Assembly: GCF_002252635.1 (NCBI RefSeq)
Contig: NZ_NQKX01000007.1
Span: 124,001 to 188,000, forward strand
DNA: 64,000 nucleotides
Source of the DNA: Synechococcus sp. MW101C3
Lineage (GTDB): Bacteria; Cyanobacteriota; Cyanobacteriia; PCC-6307; Cyanobiaceae
Direction: 5' to 3'
Shown: positions 17,316-26,331 of the stretch, one piece after another
How the letters are laid out: each line of letters opens with the position of its first letter
How positions within the stretch are numbered: position 1 is the stretch's first letter
Made by a program: the position numbers and the translations under genes
Notes under the pieces: generated by a model
What the model saw: only the letters and a program-made list of their open reading frames with translations
Told to the model about the DNA's origin: nothing
Databases searched by the model: none

Positions 17316-18334
17316 GCAGTTCCACATCGCCCGGCCCGCGCCAGCGGGTGCTGATCACCGGCGCCAGCGGCTGCGTCGGACAGACGATCGCTGAACAGCT
17401 CTACCGCGAAAGCGACGTGGAGCTGCTGCTCTGGCTGCGCGATCCCGCCAAGCTCACCGCCGTGCCGGCCGACGATCCGCGCATCACCCTGCTGGTGGGC
17501 GACCTGCGCGATCAGGAGCCCCATGCCGGGGCGATCGCCTCCGCTGACCGCATCATCCACACCGCCACCGCCTGGGGCGATCCCGAGCGGGCCCAGCAGG
17601 TGAATGTGGTGGCGGTGAAGGAGTTGCTGGGCCGCACCGATCCCGAACGGCTGCAGCAGGTGATCTATTTCTCCACCGCCAGCATCCTGGATCGCAACCT
17701 GCAGCTGCTGCCGGAAGCGCAGGCCTACGGCACCGAGTACATCCAGACCAAGGCCCTGTGCCTGCAGCAGCTGGAGCAGCACCCGCTGGCGGAGCGGATC
17801 GTGGCCGTGTTCCCCACGCTGGTGTTCGGCGGCTCGGTGCAGCCGGGTGATCGCTTCCCCACCAGCTACCTCACCGCCGGTCTGCAGGAGGGGGTGCGCT
17901 GGTTGTGGCTGGCGCGCTGGTTGAGGGCGGAGGCCAGCTTCCACTTCATTCATGCCGTGGACATCAGCCGGGTGTGCGTCCACCTGTGCCTGCAGCCGCA
18001 CCAGCCCAACAGCGAACCCGGCCAGGGGCCGGTGCGGCGCCTGGTGCTCGGTCAGCCCGCCGTCACGGTGGATGGGGCGATCACCAGCCTGTGCCGCTGG
18101 CGCCAGTGTTGGCGGCCGCCGTTCGGCCTGGCCCTGAGCGGCTGGCTGATCGAAGCCCTGATCAAGGTGCTGCCGATCGAGGTGAACGCCTGGGATCGCT
18201 TCAGCATCCGTCAGCGCCACTTCATCCACAGCCCGGTCAGCCCGCCGGAACGGTTCGGCCTGGTGAGCCATGTCCCCACCCTGGAGCGGGTGTTCGACGC
18301 CGCTGGCCTGCCCCATCGCGGCGCGGTGGGCTGA
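17294..18334 (+). CDS. NAD-dependent epimerase/dehydratase family protein
   Basis: A 346-residue extended short-chain dehydrogenase. The Rossmann motif GASGCVG follows VLIT at about 20-30. A conserved STASILD stretch and a YxxxK-like motif (EYIQTKAL) are visible near 130-160, so the catalytic Tyr and Lys are probably present. No signal peptide is visible. Two starts are possible: ATG at 17294, overlapping hemE by 22 bp, or TTG at 17312, overlapping the hemE stop as TTGA. The substrate is unknown; nucleotide sugars and chlorophyll- or carotenoid-related compounds are all used by this family. Confidence 0.8.
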   Translation: MDRGGCLSSSTSPGPRQRVLITGASGCVGQTIAEQLYRESDVELLLWLRDPAKLTAVPADDPRITLLVGDLRDQEPHAGAIASADRIIHTATAWGDPERAQQVNVVAVKELLGRTDPERLQQVIYFSTASILDRNLQLLPEAQAYGTEYIQTKALCLQQLEQHPLAERIVAVFPTLVFGGSVQPGDRFPTSYLTAGLQEGVRWLWLARWLRAEASFHFIHAVDISRVCVHLCLQPHQPNSEPGQGPVRRLVLGQPAVTVDGAITSLCRWRQCWRPPFGLALSGWLIEALIKVLPIEVNAWDRFSIRQRHFIHSPVSPPERFGLVSHVPTLERVFDAAGLPHRGAVG

Positions 18335-18479
18335 AGGCTGGGCCGCCACACCGGTTGACGGCAGCCCACCTCAGCTGGCGCCACGCGCCGCTTGCGTAAC
18401 GAGATTGTTTCGATCCTCCCGCGTGCTGCAGCGCCGCGTGGGGACGAGACCCTAACTTCTTCTCGTTGCACGCCTTTCG

Positions 18480-18824
18480 ATGCGCCGTCTGCTGTCATTT
18501 GTTGCCCTTGCCCTGGCGCTTCTGCTGGGTTCCGCGTCTCCTTCGTTCGCCGCGGATGTCGCCCATGGCGGCCAGGTGTTCTCCGCTAACTGCGCGGCTT
18601 GCCACATGGGCGGCGGCAACGTCGTGAACGCCGAGCGCACACTCAAGAAAGAAGCCCTCGAGGCCTACCTGGCCAACTACAACGAAGGCCACGAATCGGC
18701 CATCGCCTACCAGGTCACCAACGGCAAGAACGCCATGCCCGCCTTCGGCGGCAAGCTCACCGAAGCTGACATTGCTGATGTGGCCGCCTACATCGAGCAA
18801 AAGTCCTCGGAAGGCTGGTCCTGA
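18480..18824 (+). CDS. petJ: Cytochrome c6 (photosynthetic electron carrier)
   Basis: A soluble lumenal c-type cytochrome that carries electrons from cytochrome b6f to photosystem I or to the terminal oxidase. A signal peptide (about 1-25, core LLSFVALALALLLG, ending SFAA) sends it into the lumen. The heme is bound covalently at CAACH (38-42) and the axial Met is about 86 in NAMPAFGG. Mature length is about 90 residues, as expected. It is preceded by a 145-bp gap and followed by a likely terminator at 18917-18945, so it is probably a single-gene transcript. Confidence 0.96.
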   Translation: MRRLLSFVALALALLLGSASPSFAADVAHGGQVFSANCAACHMGGGNVVNAERTLKKEALEAYLANYNEGHESAIAYQVTNGKNAMPAFGGKLTEADIADVAAYIEQKSSEGWS

Positions 18825-18916
18825 GCTCTGCTTCCGCTCGCGCTGTCAGGCTCGAGCCCCTCAAGGCTTTGATCTTCACGGCCCATCCCTGAGCCTGGCC
18901 TGAGGCTCCATCTGCC

Positions 18917-18945
18917 ATCCGCCTCTTCACCGGGGCGGATTTTCT
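18917..18945 (+). terminator. Rho-independent terminator behind petJ
   Basis: A perfect 7-bp inverted repeat, ATCCGCC with GGCGGAT, around a 10-nt loop, followed immediately by TTTCT. It lies about 95 bp downstream of the petJ stop on the same strand. A second, weaker hairpin (GAGCCT, loop GGCCTG, AGGCTC) lies just upstream at about 18890-18908 and has no T run. The 317 bp between petJ and the next gene hold nothing else that I can recognise. Confidence 0.6.
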
Positions 18946-19142
18946 GTGTGAGCGCGCGGGAGCCTGGGCGGATCAGCCGGTAGGGCAATACCGTCCGGCG
19001 ATCCGCCGCTCAGCCAGCTGCCGTGAGCTTCCTGTGCTGGTGTTCGAGGGGCAGCGCACCCGCGCCATGCCTGCCACGCGTCGACACAGCCAGACCAGCG
19101 CCTTGAGGCACGGCCTTCAGCCCAGCGGTTTCCGACGAGGCT

Positions 19143-19364
19143 TCAGCCCAGCTCCTTGCGGCGGGCGAGCACGGCCAGATACAGGTCTTCCGGTACATCG
19201 CGGATGTCGTACTCGCTGGGCAACACGCCGTGGGCATGCCGGTGCACCACCAGCCAGCAGTTGCGCTCCGGATCCCTGGCGGTGGCATCGAACAGCCGCG
19301 ATTCTTCCGCCAGCCGGCTCACCAGCTCGTCGGTCGGGATGGAATCAGGGGGCAGGGCTGTCAT
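19143..19364 (-). CDS. Small conserved-looking protein of unknown function
   Basis: A soluble acidic protein of 73 residues from ATG at 19364; an upstream in-frame ATG at 19394 is possible. It holds a distinctive stretch with Trp and paired His (NCWLVVHRHAHGVLP at about 34-48), then SEYDIRDVPEDLYLAVLARRKELG. It has no membrane segment and no family I can name. It is the only minus-strand gene in the 10.3-24.3 kb block and diverges from the secreted protein at 19424. I consider it real because the composition is protein-like and a plausible start exists. Confidence 0.55.
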   Translation of the reverse strand: MTALPPDSIPTDELVSRLAEESRLFDATARDPERNCWLVVHRHAHGVLPSEYDIRDVPEDLYLAVLARRKELG

Positions 19365-19423
19365 CGGCGGGCGCACCATCCATGGCCTGGCCAACGAGAC
19401 TAGGCAGGCGCCCCCCTACCTCC

Positions 19424-19855
19424 ATGGCCATGAGTCCCGCAGCCCCGCCGCTTCGCCAGCCGGGGGGCCACAGCGTTCTCAACAGGCGCTGCAAGCGCCA
19501 TGGCTTCGTCTGCCGGGCGGCGCTTGCCTTCACCACGGCGGCCACCCTCACCACCGCCCTGCTCGGGCCAGCGGCGGGTCCTGCCCGCGCCCAGACCCCG
19601 TCTCCCAACCAGCCGGAGGCGATCGGCCCCTCCACAGCGCCGCTGAAGAGCTGCCCACGGCTGCCGCCCACCCCTGAGTCCAACCTGCAGCCGCTGCAGC
19701 TCAAACCCGAGCAGGTGGCAGGCAAGAACGGCATGGGCTGCCTCTCCGCGGCCGATGCCGTCTATGGGCCCGATGGCTGCCCCGTGCGCCGTTGCACCAG
19801 GGCGGAGAGTCTGCGCCGGATGCAGTTCCCGCTTCCCGCCGCCACAGGGCCGTGA
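19424..19855 (+). CDS. Small secreted Cys-containing protein of unknown function
   Basis: About 143 residues from ATG at 19424 (a second ATG lies two codons later). The upstream part of the open frame overlaps the opposite-strand gene and does not look like protein. A twin-basic n-region (NRRCKRH) and a hydrophobic core (ALAFTTAATLTTALLG) ending in GPARAQ form a signal peptide to about residue 49. The mature part carries Cys in SCPRLP, GMGCLSAADAVYGPDGCPVRRC, a pattern that could form disulfides. Similar short secreted proteins occur in picocyanobacteria; function is unknown. Confidence 0.55.
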   Translation: MAMSPAAPPLRQPGGHSVLNRRCKRHGFVCRAALAFTTAATLTTALLGPAAGPARAQTPSPNQPEAIGPSTAPLKSCPRLPPTPESNLQPLQLKPEQVAGKNGMGCLSAADAVYGPDGCPVRRCTRAESLRRMQFPLPAATGP

Positions 19856-19976
19856 TCGCGGGCGCCATGGGGGGTTTTCTGTGGGTATCGGTTCGGTGCT
19901 CCCTCTGAGCCCAACGCAGAAGTGATTCATAGGGTGAATTCATCTCCCCCCGACGGCGCAACGCGCGCACCCCGCC

Positions 19977-22592
19977 ATGCACCCCACTGCCGAAACCTTC
20001 ACCGAAAAGGCCTGGGCCGCCATCGTGGCCGCCCAGCAGCTGGCCCAGCAGAAACGCCAGCAACAGTTGGAAAGCGAGCACCTCTTCGCCGCACTCCTGG
20101 CCCAGCAGGGGCTGGCAGGGCGGATTCTGGAGAAGGCCGGCGTGAACCCCGCCGTGCTCACCGAGAAGGTGGAAGCCTTCATCGGCGGCCAGCCCAGCCT
20201 CGCCACCGCGCCCGAGAGCGTGTACCTCGGCAAGGCGCTGAACCTGCTGCTAGATCACGCCGCCACCCTGCAGAAGGAATTCGGCGACAGCTTCACCTCG
20301 ATCGAGCATCTGGTGCTCGCCCTCGCCAACGACGCCCGTTGCGGCCGCCAGCTGCTCTCGCAGGCAGGCGTGGATGCCACGAAACTGCGTCAGGCCATCG
20401 AAGCCGTGCGCGGCAGCCAGAGCGTAACCGATCAGAACCCCGAAGGCACCTATGAATCGCTGCTGAAGTACGGGCGTGATCTCACCCAGGCCGCCAAGGA
20501 CGGCAAGCTCGATCCGGTGATTGGCCGCGATGAGGAGATCCGGCGCACGATCCAGATCCTCAGCCGCCGCACCAAGAACAACCCGGTGCTGATCGGCGAG
20601 CCCGGCGTGGGCAAGACCGCAATCGTGGAAGGCCTGGCCCAGCGGATCATCAACGGTGACGTGCCGGCGGCGCTGCAGAACCGGCAACTGGTGTCGCTGG
20701 ACATGGGCGCTCTGATCGCCGGAGCCAAGTACCGCGGTGAATTCGAGGAGCGGCTCAAGGCCGTGCTCAAGGAGGTCACCGCCTCCGAAGGTCAGATCGT
20801 GCTGTTCATCGACGAGATCCATACGGTGGTGGGGGCCGGCGCCAGCGGCGGCGCCATGGATGCCAGCAACCTGCTCAAGCCGATGCTGGCCCGCGGCGAA
20901 CTGCGTTGCATCGGCGCCACCACCCTCGATGAGCACCGCCAGCACATCGAAAAGGATCCGGCCCTGGAGCGGCGCTTCCAGCAGGTGTTCGTGGACCAGC
21001 CCACGGTGGAGGACACGATCTCGATCCTGCGCGGGCTGAAGGAGCGCTACGAAGTGCACCACGGCGTGCGCATCGCCGACAACGCCCTTGTGGCCGCCGC
21101 CGTGCTCAGCAGCCGCTACATCGCCGATCGCTTCCTGCCCGACAAAGCGATCGATCTGATGGATGAATCGGCAGCGCGGCTGAAGATGGTGATCACCTCC
21201 AAGCCGGAAGAGATCGACGAGATCGATCGCAAGATCCTGCAGCTGGAGATGGAGAAGCTGTCACTGGGCCGTGAATCCGATGCGGCCAGCCGCGATCGGC
21301 TCGAACGGCTGGAGCGGGAACTGGCCGAGCTGAGTGAGCAGCAGAGCGGCCTCAATGCCCAGTGGCAGAAGGAAAAGGGCTCGATCGACGAGCTCAGCGC
21401 CATCAAGGAAGAAATCGAGCAGGTGCAGCTGCAGGTGGAGCAGGCCAAGCGCAGCTACGACCTCAACAAGGCGGCCCAGCTCGAATACGGCACCCTGGCG
21501 GAACTGAACAAGAAACTGGCAGCCAAGGAGAGCGAGCTCAATGCCGCCGGTGCCGACAAGACCCTGCTGCGCGAGGAGGTCACCGAAGACGACATTGCCG
21601 AGGTGATCGCCAAGTGGACCGGCATTCCGGTGGCGCGGCTGGTGCAGTCGGAGATGGACAAGCTGCTGCATCTGGAAGCGGAACTGCACCGCCGCGTGAT
21701 CGGCCAGGAGCAGGCGGTGACCGCCGTGGCGGATGCGATCCAACGCTCCCGCGCCGGCCTGTCCGATCCCAATCGGCCGATCGCCTCGTTCCTGTTTCTC
21801 GGCCCCACCGGCGTGGGCAAGACCGAGCTCTCCAAGGCGCTGGCGGCCCAGCTGTTCGACAGCGCCGACGCCATGGTGCGCATCGACATGAGCGAATACA
21901 TGGAGAAGCACGCCGTGAGCCGCCTGATCGGAGCGCCTCCCGGCTATGTGGGCTACGAGGAAGGCGGCCAGCTCACCGAAGCGGTGCGGCGGCGTCCCTA
22001 CGCGGTGATCCTGTTCGACGAGGTGGAGAAGGCCCACCCCGATGTGTTCAATGTGATGCTGCAGATCCTCGATGACGGCCGCGTCACCGATGGGCAGGGA
22101 CGCACGGTGGATTTCACCAACACCGTGCTGATCCTCACCAGCAACATCGGCAGTGCCTCGATTCTCGATCTGGCCGGTGATCCAGCCCGCCACGGCGAAA
22201 TGGAGCGGCGGGTGAATGAGGCCCTGCGCGGCCACTTCCGCCCCGAATTCCTCAACCGCCTCGATGAAACGATCATCTTCCACAGCCTGCGGGCCGAGGA
22301 ACTGCGCCAGATCGTGGAGCTCCAGGTGGAGCGGCTGCGGCTGCGGCTGGCCGATCGCAAGATCGGGCTTGAGCTCGATGCCGCCTCACTCGACTGGCTC
22401 GCCACCGCCGGGTACGACCCCGTGTACGGCGCACGGCCGCTGAAGCGAGCGATTCAGCGGGAGCTGGAAACCCCGATCGCCAAGGCGATCCTGGCCGGTA
22501 CCTACGGCGAAGGTTCCAGCGTGGGGGTGTCAGTGCTGGGCGAGCGGCTGCACTTCCAACCCCAGCGCCAGGTGGAGCCTGCGCTCGCATGA
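19977..22592 (+). CDS. clpB: ATP-dependent disaggregase ClpB
   Basis: A Hsp100 chaperone that pulls proteins out of aggregates together with DnaK. The 871 residues include a double Clp N-domain (1-145), AAA-1 with GEPGVGKT at 207-214 and LFIDEIH, a coiled-coil middle domain (about 410-530, which distinguishes ClpB from ClpC), and AAA-2 with GPTGVGKT at 609-616 and [10 protein letters not shown]. The C-terminal domain follows. No CIRCE inverted repeat is visible in the 121-bp gap before it, so any heat control must use another signal. It is followed 22 bp later by the APH-like/P-loop fusion gene. Confidence 0.98.
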   Translation: MHPTAETFTEKAWAAIVAAQQLAQQKRQQQLESEHLFAALLAQQGLAGRILEKAGVNPAVLTEKVEAFIGGQPSLATAPESVYLGKALNLLLDHAATLQKEFGDSFTSIEHLVLALANDARCGRQLLSQAGVDATKLRQAIEAVRGSQSVTDQNPEGTYESLLKYGRDLTQAAKDGKLDPVIGRDEEIRRTIQILSRRTKNNPVLIGEPGVGKTAIVEGLAQRIINGDVPAALQNRQLVSLDMGALIAGAKYRGEFEERLKAVLKEVTASEGQIVLFIDEIHTVVGAGASGGAMDASNLLKPMLARGELRCIGATTLDEHRQHIEKDPALERRFQQVFVDQPTVEDTISILRGLKERYEVHHGVRIADNALVAAAVLSSRYIADRFLPDKAIDLMDESAARLKMVITSKPEEIDEIDRKILQLEMEKLSLGRESDAASRDRLERLERELAELSEQQSGLNAQWQKEKGSIDELSAIKEEIEQVQLQVEQAKRSYDLNKAAQLEYGTLAELNKKLAAKESELNAAGADKTLLREEVTEDDIAEVIAKWTGIPVARLVQSEMDKLLHLEAELHRRVIGQEQAVTAVADAIQRSRAGLSDPNRPIASFLFLGPTGVGKTELSKALAAQLFDSADAMVRIDMSEYMEKHAVSRLIGAPPGYVGYEEGGQLTEAVRRRPYAVILFDEVEKAHPDVFNVMLQILDDGRVTDGQGRTVDFTNTVLILTSNIGSASILDLAGDPARHGEMERRVNEALRGHFRPEFLNRLDETIIFHSLRAEELRQIVELQVERLRLRLADRKIGLELDAASLDWLATAGYDPVYGARPLKRAIQRELETPIAKAILAGTYGEGSSVGVSVLGERLHFQPQRQVEPALA

Positions 22593-22614
22593 GGCCCCTG
22601 CTGGAGGCGCGCCG

Positions 22615-24282
22615 ATGAGTGACGCGCCCCCGCCGACCAGCGCAGCGGCTGCGGCCAGTCTGGCCGCCACGATCGCTGCCCTCAGCCGGCCATCGGTGTA
22701 TCCCTTGGCCGACTGGCAGGGCGTGGCGGCCAGCGAGCGGCAGGTGCAGGTGGTGCAGACCCACATCAGCGTGGTGTTCCTCACCCCGCGCCACGCCTAC
22801 AAGCTCAAGAAGCCGCTGCAGCTCTGGCATCTGCTCGACTACAGCAGCCTGGAGCGGCGCTGGCACTGGTGCCGGGAGGAGGTGCGGCTGAACCAGCGCC
22901 TGGCCGCCCCCATCTACCTGGGCGTGCGGGCGCTGGCAGGAGAGCCGGTGGTGGTGATGCGGCGCTTTGATCGGCAGCGCACCCTGCGTGCCCGGCTCCA
23001 AGCCGGCCCCGTGCCGGCCGCACAGATGCGGGCCCTGGGGGGCGTCATCGCCCGCTTTCACAAGGCCAATGGCAGGCCCGGCGCCGATGGCCGCGCCGCC
23101 ATCCGGCGCTTCGCCCGCGTGCTGGCGAGCAACGTGCAGGCCACCGCCAGCGCCGTGCCCGCACTGTTTCCCGCCCCGGTGCATGCTGCCCTGGTGAGCA
23201 GCCTGGCCGCGCAGCTGCGCCGACAGCGCCACGCGCTGGCCACACGGATCGCCGCCGACTGGGGCGTGAACGGCCATGGCGACCTGCGCCTCGAGCACGT
23301 GCTGCTGGAGGCAGAGCCCGGCCCCTTGATCGTCGATTGCGTGGAATTCAATGCGGGGCTGCGGGAGGTGGATGGCGCCTCCGATCTCGCCTTCCTGGTG
23401 ATGGAACTGCAGGCCAGCGGCCATGCCGAGCAGGCGGAAGCGCTGCTGGCGGGTTACGGCCGCCCGATCGATCCGGCGGTGCTCAACCTGTTCTGCGCCT
23501 ACCGGGCCCATGTGCGGGCCAAGGTGGAAACGGTCAGCTGGGCCGAGCACGACCGCGCCGCCACCGAACGCCTGGCGGCTGAACGCGGTGCGCGCGGCCA
23601 CCTGTCGCTGGCACTCGCCTATGCCCGCACCGGATTGCAACCGCCGCCGCTGATCCTGCTGCGGGGCCTCTCGGGCTGCGGCAAGAGCCACCTGGCCGCC
23701 CTGCTGGCTCCCTGGTTGATCGCCGAGACGATCAGCAGCGACCGGGTGCGCAAGGCGCTGTTCGGGCTGGACCCCCTGGCCCGCTCCAGCGGTGAACAGC
23801 GGGACCGCCTCTACAGCGCCGAAGCCCATGCCCGTACCGAAGCGGCGCTGCTGGAGCAGGCCGCCACAGGCCTGAAGACCGGGCGTGCCGTGCTGCTCGA
23901 TGCCACCCACCTGCGCCTCGCCAGCCGCCAGCGGGCCACCGCCCTGGCCCAGGAGCTGGGGGTGCCCTGGTGCATCGTCGACGTGGACGCCTCAGCTGAA
24001 CTGATCGAGACACGCCTGCGGACGCGCCTGCAGCGCAACGACGACCCCAGCGATGCCGATCTGGCCGTGGCGGCGCTGCAACGCAGCCAGGTCGAACCGC
24101 TCACGCCATTGGAGCAGCGGCACACCCTGCGCTTCCGCGCCGGTGATGACCCGACCACGCTGCTGATGTCGCTCTGGGAGCGGATCGCCTGCGGCGCCAC
24201 GGGCAGCGCGGACGGCACGGATTGCGCAACTGGCACGACCGAAGTTGGGCCCGGATCGGCCGAAGGTCAGGGCTCAGGCTGA
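22615..24282 (+). CDS. Two-domain protein: aminoglycoside-phosphotransferase-like kinase fused to a P-loop ATPase
   Basis: A 555-residue fusion. The N-terminal half (about 30-330) is APH/protein-kinase-like: HVFLTPRHAYKLKKP-type strands carry the Lys (here VVFLTPRHAYKLKKP) and a catalytic-loop-like HGDLRLEH begins at H221, followed by IVDCVEFN. The C-terminal half (about 345-510) is a zeta-toxin/Zot-like small-kinase P-loop domain with GLSGCGKS at 350-357 and a LLDATHL segment. Such fusions are common in bacteria as uncharacterised 'bifunctional APH/ATP-binding' proteins. The last 40 residues are Gly/Thr-rich. Substrates are unknown; resistance is not implied. Confidence 0.8.
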   Translation: MSDAPPPTSAAAAASLAATIAALSRPSVYPLADWQGVAASERQVQVVQTHISVVFLTPRHAYKLKKPLQLWHLLDYSSLERRWHWCREEVRLNQRLAAPIYLGVRALAGEPVVVMRRFDRQRTLRARLQAGPVPAAQMRALGGVIARFHKANGRPGADGRAAIRRFARVLASNVQATASAVPALFPAPVHAALVSSLAAQLRRQRHALATRIAADWGVNGHGDLRLEHVLLEAEPGPLIVDCVEFNAGLREVDGASDLAFLVMELQASGHAEQAEALLAGYGRPIDPAVLNLFCAYRAHVRAKVETVSWAEHDRAATERLAAERGARGHLSLALAYARTGLQPPPLILLRGLSGCGKSHLAALLAPWLIAETISSDRVRKALFGLDPLARSSGEQRDRLYSAEAHARTEAALLEQAATGLKTGRAVLLDATHLRLASRQRATALAQELGVPWCIVDVDASAELIETRLRTRLQRNDDPSDADLAVAALQRSQVEPLTPLEQRHTLRFRAGDDPTTLLMSLWERIACGATGSADGTDCATGTTEVGPGSAEGQGSG

Positions 24283-24299
24283 GTTTCAGCCCTCCCGGA

Positions 24300-24345
24300 C
24301 CCCGTTCTCCTGGACCCAATTTTCCTGGACCCAGGGTCTTGGCTC
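24300..24345 (+). repeat. Short imperfect tandem repeat (TCCTGGACCCA)
   Basis: Immediately behind the APH-like/P-loop gene, the unit TCCTGGACCCA occurs twice in tandem with a 15-nt period (TTCTCCTGGACCCAA then TTTTCCTGGACCCAG), flanked by looser echoes such as CCCGGACCCC and GTCCTGG. The whole 175-bp gap to the next stop codon is rich in CAGG/CCTG words. No terminator or gene is visible. Probably neutral slippage. Confidence 0.5.
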
Positions 24346-24457
24346 AGGGCTTCTTCAACCCGGGAGTCCTGGATTGAGAGGCGTCTTGAAGTCGTGCCTC
24401 AGCGTTCCGGCTTCTGGAGATTCAGGCGTCGTGGATCCAGCCTTCAGGATCTGATGC

Positions 24458-24883
24458 TCAGGGAGTGAGCAGACTGTTGATCCGCCGCGCGAGCTCCCGG
24501 TCCAGGCTGGAGAGGCCCCCCGCATCGTGGGTGGTGAGATCGATCACCACGCGGTTGTAGACGTTGCTCCATTCCGGATGGTGGCCAAGGGTTTCCGCCA
24601 GCAGGGCCACCCGGGCCATGAAACCGAAGGCGGCGTTGAAATCGGCGAATACAAAGGTGCGATGGAGCTTGCCGTTGCTCATGCTCCAGCCCGGCAGCTG
24701 AGCTGGCAGCGCCTTGATCTCCTCAGGGGTGAGCAATTGGGCCGCCATGACAGGTCCGCAGAACAGTGCTCCCACCAGGATGGCAAGCAGGCCCAGGCGC
24801 GCAAGCGGGTGGAAGCACGCCCAAGGGGCACGCCAGCCCTCTGGTTCAGCAGCCGGCATCGCTGAGGTCATGGAGCCGATCAA
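24458..24883 (-). CDS. Pterin-4a-carbinolamine dehydratase with N-terminal signal-like segment
   Basis: A PCD/DCoH-family protein. The core (about 50-141) has the family's His pair in [12 protein letters not shown] (H101, H102) and THDAGGLS (118-125), so the dehydration site looks intact. Most PCDs are about 95 residues and cytosolic; this one has roughly 48 extra residues with a hydrophobic run [12 protein letters not shown] and a cleavage-like PVMAAQ, suggesting export or anchoring. Starts at 24883, 24871 or 24859 are possible, all keeping the hydrophobic run. It overlaps the upstream gene by up to 38 bp. In cyanobacteria PCD may recycle pterin cofactors or act as an accessory protein. Confidence 0.85.
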   Translation of the reverse strand: MIGSMTSAMPAAEPEGWRAPWACFHPLARLGLLAILVGALFCGPVMAAQLLTPEEIKALPAQLPGWSMSNGKLHRTFVFADFNAAFGFMARVALLAETLGHHPEWSNVYNRVVIDLTTHDAGGLSSLDRELARRINSLLTP

Positions 24884-25508
24884 TCAGGAGGTCGAGTTCG
24901 GTGTCGCTGTCGGCATCGCCGCCCAGACGCAGGCGACGCTGCACCTCACCATTGAGCCGTTCGCCGCTGCGCAGTGCCAGCAGGGTGGCGGGGGAGACCG
25001 TGGCCACCGGTGGCCCAAGCTCCGCTGGCGGCTCCATGAAGGAACCAGGCGGTCGGCTTGCCAGAGCGGTGATCGCAGCGGTGAGGGCGCCGATGGAGCA
25101 GTGCAGCTGAGTGATCTCACAGCGCAGGCGCAGGATTTCCGCCGTCAGCTCGTCGTTACAGCAGCGGCTGGGCTCGGGGGCCGGGACGGGGGTAGAACCG
25201 AGGCTGCGGTCTGGGCCGCTCCGGGACGTGGAGCCAGCGGCTATGCGCGCAGAAGCAGGAATCGGCACCGGCTGCACCGGGGCCCGGGCGGATGGCGCTC
25301 TCTCCATGGCCTCACTCTGCCGTGGGGTCAGTCTGCCGTGGGGTCTCTCTTCCCATGGCCTCACGGTGTTGCGGCAAGTCTCTGCCGTTGCCTGCGTCTC
25401 CAAGGGCCTCGGGGTGCGACGGGCACTCCCAGAGGTGGACAGGTAGAGCCCAAAGGCATAGGTGTAGTCGGGCGCGAGCCTCGCCGGTGTTCCGCCGGAA
25501 CTGTTCAT
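24846..25508 (-). CDS. Low-complexity protein of unknown function with helical C-terminal half
   Basis: A 220-residue frame from ATG at 25508. The first 110 residues are Pro/Arg/Ser/Thr-rich and appear disordered. The second half looks like genuine protein: a Cys-containing helix [18 protein letters not shown] (about 118-135) suggestive of a coiled coil, then an acidic tail [15 protein letters not shown]. It overlaps the pterin dehydratase start. The N-terminal half contains a DNA tandem repeat (see 25311-25341), so the true start may be internal. No family recognised. Confidence 0.45.
   Translation of the reverse strand: MNSSGGTPARLAPDYTYAFGLYLSTSGSARRTPRPLETQATAETCRNTVRPWEERPHGRLTPRQSEAMERAPSARAPVQPVPIPASARIAAGSTSRSGPDRSLGSTPVPAPEPSRCCNDELTAEILRLRCEITQLHCSIGALTAAITALASRPPGSFMEPPAELGPPVATVSPATLLALRSGERLNGEVQRRLRLGGDADSDTELDLLIDRLHDLSDAGC
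25311..25341. repeat. Tandem repeat of about 16 nt (TCTGCCGTGGGGTC)
   Basis: The unit TCTGCCGTGGGGTC appears twice side by side with a period of about 16 nt, and a degenerate third copy (TCTGCCGTTG) occurs about 60 bp later. CATGGCCTCA also occurs twice around the array. The repeat lies in the disordered N-terminal part of the minus-strand frame at 24846-25508 and looks like recent slippage. Confidence 0.6.
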
Positions 25509-25524
25509 CCCCCCTGAAGACTGC

Positions 25525-25977
25525 TCATTCCCCCAGCAGATGGAGGCTCAGCTCACGGCAACTGCCAGCGGCGCGGTGCTCCCAGAGGTAAACCGCCTGC
25601 CAGGTGCCGAGCATCAGGCGGCCCTGCTCAAACGGCAGCGACAGGGTGCTGGTCGTCAGTGCCGTGCGCACATGGGCCGGCATGTCGTCGGGGCCTTCGT
25701 CGTCATGCACCCAAGGCCGCAGCCGGCCTTGCCCACTGAGCGGGCGCACCCCTTCCTGCGGCACCAGCGCCTGCAGAAACGCAGCAAGGTCCAGCAGCAC
25801 ACGGGGATCGGCGTTTTCATTGATCGTCAGGCTGCAGCTGGTATGCCGGAGCAACACATTGAGAACGCCCTGGCGGAGTCCAGAAGCGGTCACGCAGGCA
25901 GCCAACTGAGATGTCAGGTCGGTGAAGCCCTCACCCTCGGTGGAAACTCGCAGTTGCGACAAGTACTGACAGAGCAT
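25525..25977 (-). CDS. YjbQ / UPF0047 family protein
   Basis: A 150-residue single-domain protein of the YjbQ (UPF0047) family. Conserved landmarks are GVLNVLLRHTSCSLTINENADP-like (residues about 37-58) and the C-terminal WQAVYLWEHR, which together form the family's putative metal/active site with conserved His and Glu. E. coli YjbQ was reported to have weak thiamine phosphate synthase activity; its true role is unsettled. It lies 16 bp upstream of the low-complexity gene on the same strand. Start ATG at 25977 gives a normal length. Confidence 0.9.
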   Translation of the reverse strand: MLCQYLSQLRVSTEGEGFTDLTSQLAACVTASGLRQGVLNVLLRHTSCSLTINENADPRVLLDLAAFLQALVPQEGVRPLSGQGRLRPWVHDDEGPDDMPAHVRTALTTSTLSLPFEQGRLMLGTWQAVYLWEHRAAGSCRELSLHLLGE

Positions 25978-26049
25978 GGAAAACAGGCCGGGCGGTCATG
26001 GTTGGGTCATCTTTAGTCTCTATGGTTGCGCCATCACAACAGATTTCCA

Positions 26050-26331
26050 ATGGCTCCCCTTCCCCTTGCTTCATGGCGTGCCGCACAGCTTCCTATTGGC
26101 CTGATGGCGCTGCTCATGGTTCCGCTGGCGGGTGGGGCTGTGGCGGGCGGGGCCATTGCACAGCAGGTGATCCCGAAGCGAGAAGGAATGTGTCCGCTCG
26201 GGTATGTCGACACCTTCAACGGCAAGTGCAGTACCCTCGGGGTCACCTCTTACACCGTGAGTCCACGGGATGGAGAAGCCTGTCAGTCGGGCTGGATGAA
26301 CATCGGCGGAGGCTATTGCCGCAAGAAATGA
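26050..26331 (+). CDS. Small secreted protein with duplicated CxxG[YW]...GxC motif
   Basis: A 93-residue exported protein from ATG at 26050 (TTG at 26026 is also in frame). The signal peptide has core IGLMALLMVPLAGG and ends near AIAQ at about 38. The mature part holds exactly four Cys (48, 60, 78, 90) in two matching units: C-PLGY...GK-C and C-QSGW...GY-C, each with 11 residues between the Cys. This implies two small disulfide-closed loops. I recall similar short proteins in picocyanobacteria but know no function. Its stop abuts the stop of the convergent regulator gene. Confidence 0.7.
   Translation: MAPLPLASWRAAQLPIGLMALLMVPLAGGAVAGGAIAQQVIPKREGMCPLGYVDTFNGKCSTLGVTSYTVSPRDGEACQSGWMNIGGGYCRKK

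Noticed and set aside
19856-19976. CIRCE-type heat-shock operator before clpB
   Set aside because: No TTAGCACTC/GAGTGCTAA inverted repeat is visible; only a GGTTTTCTG run with no stem.
22963-23610. APH-like domain as an antibiotic resistance gene
   Set aside because: The fusion to a P-loop kinase is a general housekeeping-type family; nothing indicates aminoglycoside resistance.
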